DNA of 64,000 nucleotides. Source: Toxotes chatareus (taxonomy: Eukaryota > Chordata > Actinopteri > Toxotidae). The stretch lies in contig CM028902.1 of NCBI GenBank assembly GCA_016801885.1, positions 19,573,080-19,637,079 on the forward strand. The letters are read 5' to 3'. Shown here piece after piece: positions 1 to 10,701 of this stretch. How positions within the stretch are numbered: the stretch's first letter is position 1; every line of letters begins with the position of its first letter. Both the position numbers and the translations under genes were made by a program. Below the pieces are notes generated by a model, which saw only the letters and a program-made list of their open reading frames with translations, was not told the origin of the DNA and did not search any database.

Positions 1-1194
1 AATATAATAAATTAAGATATATTAAGAGATTTCTGTTAAAAGGGGTTAAAAATACATTTTAAGTTCATGTGGAACATAAATAGTTAAATATCGCGAGATG
101 TGCATCCTGGGAGTTCATGTGGATTTGTCCTATTGTTATTGGTCAAGTGTGTGGTCAGTTAGGGTTACCTGTTGATGATTGGGGAAGAATGAGGAAGAGG
201 GACGAACTAAAAAAAAAAAAAAAAAGATGAAGCGATGCGGGAGGAAAGCGAAGTTGGCATGAGAGAAGAGCGTCATGTAATGAGGAGAGTGAATTGTGAG
301 TTTAATAAGAAATATCACACGGTTTCTCGATACCTGAGAGTTTATTGAGGCTACTGCTAGTGTGTGTGTTTGTCGCTAGTTGGAACAAGACAAGTCGTCT
401 AGTTTCCCTGAGGACAGCGTCGAAGAATTTCGATGTGGAACTGTTTGCCTGGCTGCACTTCGGTGGGGTGTGAAAACTTCTGCATTTGAACTGAGCTGAG
501 GACTTATCATTCTGAACTGTGAGTGTTCCTGCGGGTTCTTCGGAGCGGAGGAGCTGAGGACCTCTTCATCTGAGTGGAACGGACATCTTCTCCGGAATCG
601 TCAGCCGTGGTTCCTGTTTTTTTTTCTTCTCGACGGAAGAAGAGGATCGTCATCGGCCGCAACGCACCCGAGCTTCAGACAGGCCTGCAACGGGGTTCCC
701 TGGTGTAGTGAGTGTGTGTGTGTGTGCGTTGGGGCCCACGTTATTATTCAAAGTATTTTGGTTATTGAGTGTTTATTGTTAAAGGGTTGAATTATTAATC
801 TATCCGGCTACAGTAAAGTAAATAACGAAGGATTATAAGTATACAACTACTCGGTGAGGTGTTTTTGATTTCATTCAGAGGTTGATATTTTATTTCTGTT
901 CCCCAAGGGGCTGATATATATTTTTTTTCGGGTGAATATATATTTTTTCTTATTTGACTTCGAGGGTAACTTTTGTATTGCTGGGGTAAATTTAAGTAAA
1001 GCATATCTGTAGCACTTCATAACGTTGTCTGGTGTCAGTTAATATTTAGGTTCAGAGGTAAGTGGCCTCAAGCCTTATTGAGCATTATTAAGAGTAATAA
1101 GAGATTACTTGATCAGGTAAACCTTCGGTAGCTACCTTAACACGAAACGAACCCAAAACCCACCCCGTTGGTCCAGTGTGCAGCGGGTGTTACA
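1..1194 (+). repeat. 5' LTR of Gypsy element (partial)
   Basis: Matches 6872-8065 base for base over nearly its whole length; both stretches are 1194 bases. It ends in tgttaca (CA at 1193-1194). It contains an A-run at about 210-225, a TG microsatellite at about 712-727 and T-runs near 616 and 920. Differences from the 3' LTR are mostly homopolymer length changes, with only a handful of substitutions. The start of the LTR is cut off by the window edge. Confidence 0.95.
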
Positions 1195-1215
1195 CTCGAC
1201 TGATGGTGGAGGAGT

Positions 1216-2240
1216 GTGACCCGGCCAGACAGAGAGAAGCGAATGAAAATAATGGAAAGTGTAAAGGGCCCAGCATTAGAGATCCTACAGGCTGTCCGCT
1301 TCAATGATCCAGATGCGACTTCTAAAGAGTACATTGATGTGATAGAGAACACATTTGGCACACCTGAAACGGGTGAGGAACTCTACTTTGCTTTTAGAAT
1401 GCTAAGTCAGCAGCCAGGAGAAAGACTTTCAGCCTTTTTGAGAAGGATGGAAAGAGTTTTGAACAAGGTGGTTCAAAAGGGGTTGCAACCTCGTCCACAG
1501 ACAAAGCGCGCCTTGATCAACTCATTAAAGGGGCCACCCGGTCTGACATGATGCTCCTCAACCTCAGGCTTAGAGAGCGCGGGGATAACCCGCCTACCTT
1601 TCTGCAGTTGTTGAATGAGGTTCAGTACTGAGGAGGAGTATGAAGCGTCAAGGCGGAAGTTGAACCCCACTAAGGCCGTACATGTTAAAACTGTGGCGTT
1701 ACCTGCTGAAACAGAAATAAGAGACCTTAGAGTGGAGGTACAAGAGCTGAAATCACAACTTGCGGCCCTGTCCCTCGCTCGGTCTCATCCACCTCCTGTC
1801 CCTGAACCTGCAGTCAGTACTGAAGCAGAATCGTCAACAGAGGATAAAAACATTCAAGCATTAAAGAAAGAGGTGAAAAACTGAGGAAACAAGTCTCAGT
1901 CATGTCAGTCAATTCCACCCCAGTGTTCAGAGACATAAAACTCCGTCCAGAAGCTCCGCCTTCACAAGTCGTCAGAAAACCTCACCTCAAAGAGACTCAA
2001 GTGACTTCTTCTGCTACCGTTGTGGTGAGGACGGACATTTTGCTACTAGGTGTAGCGCTGCAGAAAACTACCAAAAGTCATACAAAACTAATTCGTGCCC
2101 AGAGACAAATGAAGACAAATCAAAAGGAACAAAGTGCTGCCACAACTGCTGTGGACCCAGTGAATGCAAGTGTCAACAGAAGTGCTGTGGATGTCTTGGG
2201 CCGCACCCTACCAGAAGGTCTTGTAGGGCCACCCTCCACC
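1216..2240 (+). pseudogene. Gypsy gag remnant, PNMA-like capsid plus CCHC zinc knuckle
   Basis: Frame from 1216 to 1551 encodes a capsid segment with FGTPETGEELYFAF and LSAFLRRMERVL, resembling the capsid of PNMA-type Gag proteins. The apparent start is GTG, not ATG, and lies only 22 bases past the LTR, so the N-terminal part of Gag and probably the leader are deleted. Frame changes fall near 1530, 1620, 1880 and 1900-1930. A basic, Ser/Gln-rich linker precedes a zinc knuckle at 2012-2053 (C-x2-C-x4-H-x4-C: CYRCGEDGHFATRC). A cysteine-rich stretch follows and stops near 2240, where the protease frame takes over one base out of phase. In life Gag packages element RNA into particles. The PNMA resemblance is from recognition only. 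Confidence 0.8.
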
Positions 2241-2560
2241 GCTAATGTGAAGGTGGAGGGCCAGACTTGCACTGCTCTCCTGGACAGTGGTTCTCAGGTG
2301 ACCATAATCTTTGACAGCTGGTATGCTGAGCACCTGTCCCATGTGCCAATACACCGAGTCACTGATCTAAATCTCTGGGGGCTCAGTGAATCAGACAGCA
2401 GCTACCCATACAGGGGTTACATTCAAGTTGAGTTAGAGCTTCCAGAGAAAGAGCCCAACCTGGCCAAGTCAATCCCTGTCCTTGCCCTGGTGTGCCCTGA
2501 TCCCCGCTGCTCAGACAACATTCCTGTGCTAGTTGGCACTAACGTAAAAAAATCAGACCC
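2200..2560 (+). pseudogene. Gypsy pol: retropepsin (aspartic protease) domain
   Basis: The frame open up to 2609 contains ALLDSGSQVT, the retropepsin active-site signature, with the catalytic Asp codon at 2283-2285. It is preceded by a segment of the form VKVEGQTCTALLDSG typical of Gypsy proteases. The enzyme would cleave the Gag-Pol polyprotein. The frame is one base out of phase with the zinc knuckle upstream; this could be the programmed gag-pol junction or another indel. The downstream continuation jumps frame inside an A7 run near 2545, a homopolymer where a one-base error or slip is likely. Confidence 0.85.
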
Positions 2561-3720
2561 TACACAGCCAACGCTGAAGTTGAAGAGCAGGGTAACTTCC
2601 GATCAATGAGAGTGTGCATTTCAGAGCAGCCGATACTGCACTCACCTGTCTCAAAGCCACCCAGAGGCGATCCTGATGACAACATCGTGGCTGAAGTGAG
2701 GTGGTCTGGCCCAGGTCCTCTGATCATCCCAGCTGGTAGTGAGTATATTGCTACCTGTAAAGTCAAAGAGAAACATGCACTGGAAGATAGTGTCCTTATT
2801 ACAGAGCGTGCATCCTCAGCAGCCCTGCCCCCCAGTGTCCTGGTGCAACCTACCGTCTTGTACTCAAAAACTCTTGACAAAAACAAGTTCTTAGTGTTGT
2901 TACGGAATGAGTCACTTAAAGCTACCTCCATTCCAATGGGCACAGTGATAGCCCACCTCCATGTAGCTGATATGGTAACCGAGATCCCGACTGCAAAGTC
3001 ACCAACTCCCCCGAAGATAGATTCGTCCCTGTTCGACTTTGGGTCCTCTCCCATTCCAAATGAATGGAAACAAAGACTAAGACAAAAACTCTCTGAAAGG
3101 CCCAATGTGTTCTCAACCAATGAATGGGATGTTGGATTAGCCAAGGGGGTGGAACATCACATACGGTTAACTGAAGATACTCCATTCAGAGAGCGGTCTC
3201 GCCGCATATCACTGGCTGACCTCGATGATCTTCGGCGACACCTTCAAGGACTTTTGGCTGCAGGGATAATAAAAGAATCTAGGAGTCCCTACGCCTCACC
3301 CATTGTCCTGGCACGAAAGAAAATGGACAGTTAAAGCATGTGTGTTGACTATCGCATTATTGAACCGGAGAACAATCCCTGATCAGTACACTGTGCCTCG
3401 CATCGATGATGCATTAGACTGTTTGGCTGGAAGCAAGTGGTTTTCAGTTCTAGATTTGCGCAGTGGTTATTATCAAATCCCAATGGCAGAAGAGGATAAG
3501 GAGAAAACTGCTTTTATCTGTCCAGTGGGATTTTTCCAGTTCGAAAGAATGCCTCAGGGGATTACAGGGGCCCCGGCAACCTTTCAACGACTTATGGAGA
3601 AAGCTGTAGGAGACATGCACATGCTCAAGTCATCGTGGTACCTGGATGATCTGATCGTGTTGGGAAAACTCTGGAAGAGCACGAGAGCAGACTTCTCAAA
3701 GTGATAGACAGACTGGATGA
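2561..3720 (+). pseudogene. Gypsy pol: reverse transcriptase
   Basis: The frame 2606-3334 carries the protease-RT linker and the RT fingers (LRRHLQGLLAAGIIKES followed by SPYASPIVLARKK). It breaks in an A-run near 3320 and resumes in the frame open to 3704. That part holds the palm: VLDLRSGYYQIPM with the first catalytic Asp at 3453-3455, FERMPQGITGAPATFQ, and the YLDD box at 3639-3650. RT copies element RNA into cDNA. A further break sits just after YLDD (about 3665). The active-site residues are all present, so the loss is by frame breaks, not by loss of catalytic residues. Confidence 0.92.
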
Positions 3721-4520
3721 GGCTGGGTTGAAGCTGTCGATAGACAAGTGTCAGTTCTGTCGGCCACAAGTGACATACGTGGGGCATATTGTGTCAGAGA
3801 GCGCATTGCCACCGACCCATCCAAAGTTGAAGCGGTAGCCCACTGGAAGCAGCCCACTGATCTCCCATCTTTGCAGTCATTTTTGGGGTTTTGTGGGTAC
3901 TACCGCCGCTTCATAAAGAACTACTCCATCATAGTCAGACCTCTCACTGAACTCTGTAAGGGTTATCCTCCCACCCAGAAGAAGAGGAAAGCTGACAAGG
4001 TGCCTGATAAGACGTACTATAAAGTGAATGAACCTTTCGGGGAGAGGTGGGACCAATCGTGCACAGAGGCATTCCAGAACATCACCCACTGTCTCACCAA
4101 CGCCCTGTCTTAGCTTTACACGACCCGGCCAAACCATACGTGTTACATATTGATGCTAGTTTCCGTGGTTTGGGAGCTGTGCTCAACCAGGAACACCCCA
4201 ATGGATTGAGGCCTGTAGCCTTCATGAAAGCAGAAAGCTCAGCTCATCTGAGAAGAACTACCCGGTGCATCAGCTCGAGTTCCTGGCACTCAAATGGGCG
4301 GTGGTCGACAAATTCCACGACTATTTGTATGGTATGAAGTTCGTGGTCAGGACAGATAACAACCCTCTAACGTACATTCTCACCACTGCTAAACTTAATG
4401 CTACTGGTCACCGCTGGCTCATGGCTCTGTCAACGATAACTTCACTCTTCAGTATCGGCCAGGGCGCAGCAACGTTGATGCTGACTCACTGTCACGAAAT
4501 CCCCTTCCAGCAGATGAAGA
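3721..4520 (+). pseudogene. Gypsy pol: RT thumb/connection and RNase H
   Basis: After frame changes near 3745 and 3800 the RT thumb continues (SLQSFLGFCGYYRRFIKNYS), followed by a Lys-rich insert. RNase H starts around 4130 with LHIDASFRGLGAVL (Asp codon 4152-4154) and continues in a second frame with HQLEFLALKWAV and RTDNNPLTYI (Asp codon 4355-4357). A break near 4105 lies in a C-run; others lie near 4240 and 4430. RNase H would degrade RNA in the RNA-DNA hybrid. Confidence 0.88.
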
Positions 4521-4659
4521 TCAGTGGCAAGACATGCCTCCTGAGAGTGTTAAAGCTCTTTGCAAGCAGGTCACTTGTGGTGGGCCTTCAGCCTCACAGC
4601 AGCTAGGGATCACTCCAGAGGCTATACCAGAATGCTATGTCTTCCTTCTCGCCTGGAGC

Positions 4660-5900
4660 TTGGATGTCTGAGTCAACTTAACAGAGAGGATCTCATCAGA
4701 GCTCAAGATGAAGACTCTGTGATCGCACCAGTAAAGAGAGCATTTGTTGGCGGACAGTCTATCCTTACTGTCAAGGGTGGTGATCCAGGGGTCATGTTGC
4801 TTCAGCGAGAGGCGAATAAGTTGGTGATGAGGGATGAGCTACTCTATCGGAGAGTTGAGAGGTCGTCTGGCACAGTACACCAGCTTGTTCTTCCAAAAGA
4901 GTGTACTAGCATGGTACTCAAATCCTCCATGAGGAATCAGGACATCTGGGGTTTGAAAAGACACTTGAGCTAATCAGGGACCGTTTTACTGGCCCAAGAT
5001 GGGAGCAGAGGTGGAGCAGTATGTAAAAAACTGTGGCAGGTGTGTAGCACGCAAGGCGCCCCCTCAAAGAGCTGCTCCATTAAATCAGATAACTAGTAAT
5101 GGCCCACTTGACCTGGTATGCATTGATTTCTTGTCTCTTGAGCCAGATTCTCAGGGATTTGCTAATATCCTTGTAGTAACTGATCATTTTACTCGATATG
5201 CCCAGGCATTCCCATCAAAGATCAAAAGCTACCACTGTAGCCAAGATTCTGTGCGAGAGAGATATTTTGTTCATTATGGCCTTCCAGCTCGTATTCATTC
5301 CGATCAGGGGCGAGATTTTGAGAGCAAACTGATCAGAGACCTCCTGAAGATGTTGGGGATCCGTAAGTCTCGAACGTCGCCCTACCATCCTCAAGGAGAT
5401 CCACAACCTGAGAGGTTTAACCGCACCCTCCTCTCTATGCTTGGCACTCTAGATCCAAATCAGAAGCAGAAATGGAGCCAGAACATCAGTCAGTTGGTGC
5501 ACGCATACAATTGCACCCGTAATGATGCAACTGGTTACTCACCTTATCTGTTGATGTTTGGACGAGAAGCTCGCTTGCCAGTCGACATCTGCTTTGGGGT
5601 GTCTGATCAGAATGGGCAAGGTGTAAACTACCAGCACTATGTAACCAAACTAAGAACAGGTCTCCACAAAGCCTATGAACTCGCTACTGAAGCTGCTGAT
5701 AAGAGTCATAAGAGAAACAAAAAGCACATGACAGATTAGTCAAAGAACAAGTCTTAGAAGAAGGAGATCGGTGCTACTGAGAAACTTCGGTATCACTGGG
5801 AAGCATAAGTTGAAAGATAAATGGAGGTCAGTGCCATACATTGTTGTCGGAAAATGCCCAACCTCCCAGTTTACCAGGTGAAACCCGAGAGGGAATGGGA
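4660..5900 (+). pseudogene. Gypsy pol: integrase with HHCC, DD35E and GPY-like tail
   Basis: The zinc-binding N-terminus shows His codons at 4928-4930 and 4943-4945, then, one frame away, the Cys pair at 5032-5034 and 5041-5043 (CGRC). The core in 4999-5739 has the catalytic Asp at 5125-5127 (CIDFLSLE), Asp at 5302-5304 (HSDQGRDFES) and Glu at 5410-5412 (PERFNRTLLSML), giving exactly 35 residues between the last two. After 5739 the frame breaks, but a GPY/F-like module (KWRSVPYIVVGKMPNLPVYQ) follows across two frames. Integrase inserts the cDNA into the genome. The DD35E segment is the longest undamaged part of the element (246 codons). Confidence 0.92.
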
Positions 5901-6689
5901 GCAGTGAAAACAGTGCACCAAACCATCTTCTTCCTATCGGCTATCTAGTGAGGTTGCCTACAGATAATGATGAACTTGAGGGGCCTCAGAGGCCTGGAAC
6001 CAGGTCACAGCTGAGACAGATTGAGATACCCCACCGATTGTCAATAAGAGTGATGACGCATGCTCTTCAGAGTCAGACTGTGAAGATGTTGCCCCACCTA
6101 GACTACTGAGACAAGGATGGGAAGATCTGCTGTCACAACCTGAGTTGTTTATACAGCAGCCAAGTCAAACACATGAGGAAGCTCCAGTAACTTCACCAGC
6201 CAGAAGAGTGTCAGAGATTGACTTGAGTGCTGAGACTGTAGACACTCCAGATACTCACCTGCTCTCAGCTGCTGATTTAGAGGCAGACAGAGAGTTAGAA
6301 GGGGAGAGTATGTAAAGGAGGATGAGCCGAATGAAATGCTAGCTGAACATTCAAAGACCGAAACAGAGAAAGAGTCAGAAGAGGGAGTAGAAGTAAATGA
6401 GAGTGAAGGATTGGAAGGTGATGGGATCCCAGCTGGAAATTCCAAGAGAGTGAAAAACCTGTGATAAGACTGAACTATGATGAACTTGGAACGCCATCCA
6501 ATCAGCCATTAACTGTTTTAAGCCATGGTGTTTTGGTAGGAAGCGGCACCTACAGAGATTCGAGATTCCTCCCATGCCAAACCATCTGGTGTCACTCAAT
6601 GGCCTTGTGTTATCAGTGTTCTAACTTAAAACCCTCTAGATATTCCCCAACGATTCATGTTATCTAGTCTAGCGCTTGATGAGGACATC
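5901..6689 (+). pseudogene. C-terminal extension of Gypsy pol (acidic, non-enzymatic)
   Basis: Fragments in different frames encode a Glu/Ser-rich stretch (about 6230-6440) and a final segment beginning IRLNYDELGTPSNQPLTVL (about 6464 on). Such acidic tails follow integrase in some Gypsy elements; their role is not known to me. The frame ends shortly before the polypurine tract, as expected for the pol terminus. Confidence 0.55.
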
Positions 6690-6709
6690 AAAAGAGTTAG
6701 AAGGGGAGG
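6690..6709 (+). promoter_or_regulatory. Polypurine tract of Gypsy element
   Basis: A purine-rich run (AAAAGAGTTAGAAGGGGAGG) lies immediately before the TG start of the 3' LTR, where plus-strand DNA synthesis is primed in LTR retrotransposons. Position and composition are as expected; two T residues interrupt it. Confidence 0.8.
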
Positions 6710-8065
6710 TGTAGCCCGGTGAGAAAAAAACCGAGGGGGTTAAATAGAGCTGTCCAATAAGAAAGTAAAGGACATAACAATATTAAACTGAGAGGAGATG
6801 AATGTTGTTTTACTAACAATAAATGAAGTTGTTGTCCTAACAATTTATAGAAAAGATCTCTATAACCCTTTAATATAATAAATTAAGATATATTAAGAGA
6901 TTTCTGTTAAAAGGGGTTAAAAATACATTTTAAGTTCATGTGGAACATAAATAGTTAAATATCGCGAGATGTGCATCCTGGGAGTTCATGTGGATTTGTC
7001 CTATTGTTTATTGGTCAAGTGTGTGGTCAGTTAGGGTTACCTGTTGATGATTGGGGAAGAATGAGGAAGAGGGGCGAACTAAAAAAAAAAAAAAAAGATG
7101 AAGCGATGCGGGAGGGAAGCGAGGTTGGCATGAGAGAAGAGCGTCATGTAATGAGGAGAGTGAATTGTGAGTTTAATAAGAAATATCACACGGTTTCTCG
7201 ATACCTGAGAGTTTATTGAGGCTACTGCTAGTGTGTGTGTTTGTCGCTAGTTGGAACAAGACAAGTCGTCTAGTTTCCCTGAGGACAGCGTCGAAGAATT
7301 TCGATGTGGAACTGTTTGCCTGGCTGCACTTCGGTGGGGTGTGAAAACTTCTGCATTTGAACTGAGCTGAGGACTTATCATTCTGAACTGTGAGTGTTCC
7401 TGCGGGTTCTTCGGAGCGGAGGAGCTGAGGACCTCTTCATCTGAGTGGAACGGACATCTTCTCCGGAATCGTCAGCCGTGGTTCCTGTTTTTTTTTCTTC
7501 TCGACGGAAGAAGAGGATCGTCATCGGCCGCAACGCACCCGAGCTTCAGACAGGCCTGCAACGGGGTTCCCTGGTGTAGTGAGTGTGTGTGTGAGTGCGC
7601 TAGGGGGCCCGTTATTATTCAAAAGTATTTTGGTTATTGAGTGTTTATTGTTAAAGGGTTGAATTATTAATCTATCCGGCTACAGTAAAGTAAATAACGG
7701 GATTATAAGTATACAACTACTCGGTGAGGTGTTTTTGATTTCATTCAGAGGTTGATATTTTATTTCTGTTCCCCAAGGGGGCTGATATATATTTTTTCGG
7801 GGTGAATATATATTTTTCTTATTTGACTTCGAGGGTAACTTTTGTATTGCTGGGGTAAATTTAAGTAAAGCATATCTGTAGCACTTCATAACGTTGTCTG
7901 GTGTCAGTTAATATTTAGGTTCAGAGGTAAGTGGCCTCAAGCCTTATTGAGCATTATTAAGAGTAATAAGAGATTACTTCGATCAGGTAAACCTTCGGGT
8001 AGCTACCTTAACACGAACGAACCCAAAACCCACCCCGTTGGTCCAGTGTGCAGCGGGGTGTTACA
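6710..8065 (+). repeat. 3' LTR of Gypsy element (complete, 1356 bp)
   Basis: Begins TGTAGCCCGG directly after the purine-rich tract and ends GTGTTACA, giving the usual TG...CA termini. At 1356 bases it is long for a Gypsy LTR. The sequence after 8065 belongs to an unrelated common fish repeat, which fixes the right boundary. I see no confident TATA box; AATAAA occurs at about 6819 but its use as a polyadenylation signal is unproven. Confidence 0.93.
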
Positions 8066-8160
8066 TAAAAGGTAACAAAATGCACCTGTCAGCACCCCTA
8101 AAGCTTGCTGACTGACAGCTTATATCCTATGTGTTCAAGCTGCGGAAATACAGAACGGTA
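8066..8160 (-). repeat. Fragment of a common fish interspersed repeat next to the 3' LTR
   Basis: The motif AAAGGTAACAAAATGCACCT followed by CAGCACCCCTAAAGC is one I recognise from a repeat that is very common in percomorph genomes and UTRs. A better preserved part of what I take to be the same family lies at about 55575-55830. The Gypsy element probably inserted inside this older repeat. Class and orientation are not certain. Confidence 0.5.
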
Positions 8161-8867
8161 GAAACAACATGTTTGGATTTTATGGGGGCTTGGGCGTTGG
8201 AACTCTAGGGCAGTCTCTCTCTGCTGGTTGTGATGACAAGGCTCTAGGAAATCACCTCTCCTTTAGCCTTACAAGGCCTAACGTCCTAAAGGGTAATAAA
8301 TTAAATCATAACAGCTCCTGAGCTCACATCACCAGATTTCCATGACGAATGCGCAACTTCATCTGCTGATGAAGACGAGAAGAGAGTCACAAAAGGACAT
8401 TCGGCTCGGATTGTTGTGAAACTACTATTTGTTCAATGAACTTTCATGCTTTAAACAGTTTCTGCCTTGAAGATATTACTCGGACCACTTCATAGCTGTT
8501 TCAAATTGTTGAGTGATCAGACGTATCAAAGACAGTCCAAAGATCCAGGTTGGCAGTAAATTAAGTTTTGAATCACCTCCTTGATTGTTTTAATCCAGAA
8601 GCTCAGCAAAAGCAGCATTGTAATGAAATGAAATTCAGATTAGAATCCTTAAGTTAGCCATTTGAGGCCGTTGTGGTGGCCTTGTGGTAAAGGTCAAGAT
8701 ATAAACAGTTTTCTATATTTCCAGATGTGACATTATGAGCCTGTAACGTTTGTTTGTATGTTTTAGTTTTAGGGAACTAAAATATGGCAGTAACTTTAAT
8801 GAGTTTGTCATTTCTCTGTGTTGTGTACATTTGTGTCGTCTTTCAGTTGTAAGGATCAAAATGTGTG

Positions 8868-8899
<32 letters not shown>

Positions 8900-10096
8900 C
8901 AAGCAGGTCTAGAATCAATCACCAGCCAGTTCATTTACAGGCAAGTCAAAGCAGAATTAGAGAGAGTTAGAGCTTCCAATGTGAAGCAAATCAACACCAC
9001 TTTCATGAAACATACCAGTGATGTACCAAAGAAGAAAAACTTGCATCACTTTTTTCACCCTTTTTTTCTTTCTCTCTCTCTCTTTCTCATACATACATAT
9101 ACAAAGTTTGCAGTGACCTTAAATGTGATTGACAAACCAGCCAGAACACAATGGTTATCCCTGTGGATTGTCATTCAGAGCAGTGGTTTAGAAGGATCAA
9201 TTTTCCTAATCAGGGAATTAATAAGGCTCTCACAGACCAGTTATCAGGCAGGGTTGTCAGAATGAAAAAACCAAAAGAGTGATGCTTTGTTTTGGTGTCT
9301 CACATCCTTATTCCCACATGTGCGCACATACATGCATGAAGGTGAAATTAGGTGATAACTATCCCTTTTCATCAGAGACAACATAAATTTCATCTTAAAG
9401 TAGCTCAGGCTTTCTGTTACTGAGCCAGAGCTGCCATCAGAAGAATTGATTATGTTTATTTATATTCAGGCAAAGATTACATATTACAGCTGGCCACGTA
9501 AACATCATTAATCTGTATTTTTGCTCCGCTTTTAATTTCTGGTATTTGCATGCTGTCTGCAGAAGTTTATTACTTGGAGTGTGATAATGTGGGTGGACAT
9601 ATCCATGGATTTCTATAAAGTGCAAATACGCTCATGCTCAAGCATGGTCAGGAATCGTAATGCCATCTAATTTAGTTTAAAACATGTAAATAAACAGAAC
9701 TTGAACACAAGAATTACTGATGACAGCAAACTCACAAAAGGGAAAAACGAACACGGATGACCTCATTCGCGTTCACTTTCACCTGATGTGATTTATTTAC
9801 AAATACAGACACCATGTATTTGCTACAGCTGTTACCATCTGCTTTATTGGTCAAGGATGAGGTCACCGCTTGATCAGATTTTCTACATACTCAGATTAAA
9901 TTTGTAGACGTGGAATTTCCTACAACGCTTGAATGGCCAAACTATTTGGAGCATCTGAAAAGGAATTCATTTCACCCATTAAACATTTAAGTCGGGTGAG
10001 TGTTATGGAGCAGTGGGTATGGGAGACTTAAAACCATTTGAGCACTTCTCTGTGCGTAGGTCTCCACTCATTTCTTTTAAATTAAAGCCAATGTCT
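8161..10096. other. Non-coding stretch, microsatellites only
   Basis: No recognisable exon or transposon. The longest open frame (8750-9265) spans a TG/T microsatellite and a CT run and has no protein-like character. Simple repeats: (TG)n followed by a T-run at 8862-8899, and a CT-rich run at about 9063-9088. Confidence 0.6.
8862..8899. repeat. (TG)n-T(n) microsatellite
   Basis: About ten TG units run directly into a T homopolymer. Confidence 0.95.
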
Positions 10097-10701
10097 GTCA
10101 CAACTAGAGCAAGGACTTGGACCCAAACGCAAAAAACCCCAAAGACAGACAGAATGAGAGAACTAAATGTCTTTTAATAACGCAAAATCACTGAAAGAGT
10201 CCAGGGCAAGGGAACAAAAGTCAAACAATCAAAAATCATCCACGAAGGAGAAAAACTCGAACGAAACGAAACAAAAATACAATAGTCCTAACTTGGAACA
10301 AAGGAAACCGAGGTAAGTCCATGAGGGGGAAAACGCAAGACACAGGAACATGAACAAACACAGGGACTTGACGTGGTGCAGACTTGAGCATGGACACAGA
10401 CTTGGGTATCGAAACAGACAAACTGACAAGAACACAGGGAAACAACAAGACTTAAATACACAAGGCAATGGGCAACAGGTGAAACCAATTAGGGCAGGGC
10501 AGACAATCACAAAGGCGGGAAACAAGACAAAGACAGGAAGTAGAACAAGACAAGATACACAAGGGCAATGATTTCAAAATAAAACGAACTAAAAACAAAA
10601 CGTAACAAACTAAACAAGACTCTAAAAATGTCCACAAAAGAGTTCTAAACACAACAAAACGGGTTCAGAAAAAAGCCCCCTTAAGGACTAGTCATGACAG
10701 T
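10097..10701. mobile_element. ~600 bp interspersed repeat with imperfect terminal inverted repeats
   Basis: Starts CTGTCACAAC and ends GTCATGACAG, which are inverted matches at 8 of 10 positions. The interior is an A/G-rich, C-poor sequence with repeated ACAAGAC and ACAGG motifs, of a type I recognise as highly repeated in teleosts. The two-frame open stretches on the minus strand (10229-10525 and others) come from its low-complexity interior and are not genes. A related copy in the opposite orientation occurs at about 40260-40560. Probably a non-autonomous element; the superfamily is not assigned. Confidence 0.6.

Larger units (their letters stand above)
1..8065 (+). mobile_element. Ty3/Gypsy LTR retrotransposon, nearly full length, 5' end outside window
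   Basis: Two long terminal repeats (1-1194 and 6710-8065) bracket a 5.5 kb interior holding, in order, Gag capsid and zinc knuckle, retropepsin, reverse transcriptase, RNase H and integrase. RT before integrase is the Ty3/Gypsy order. The first window base aligns with 6872 in the 3' LTR, so about 162 bases of the 5' LTR lie upstream. The interior is dead as read: at least ten changes of frame, mostly one-base indels, separate motifs that are themselves well preserved. The N-terminal part of gag is missing. Target-site duplication cannot be tested because the left flank is off the window. The class assignment is firm; the family name is not known to me. Confidence 0.95.

Noticed and set aside
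10229..10525. Overlapping minus-strand open frames of 66-98 codons
   Set aside because: They lie in the low-complexity interior of a dispersed repeat and are Cys/Phe/Leu-rich without resemblance to a protein.
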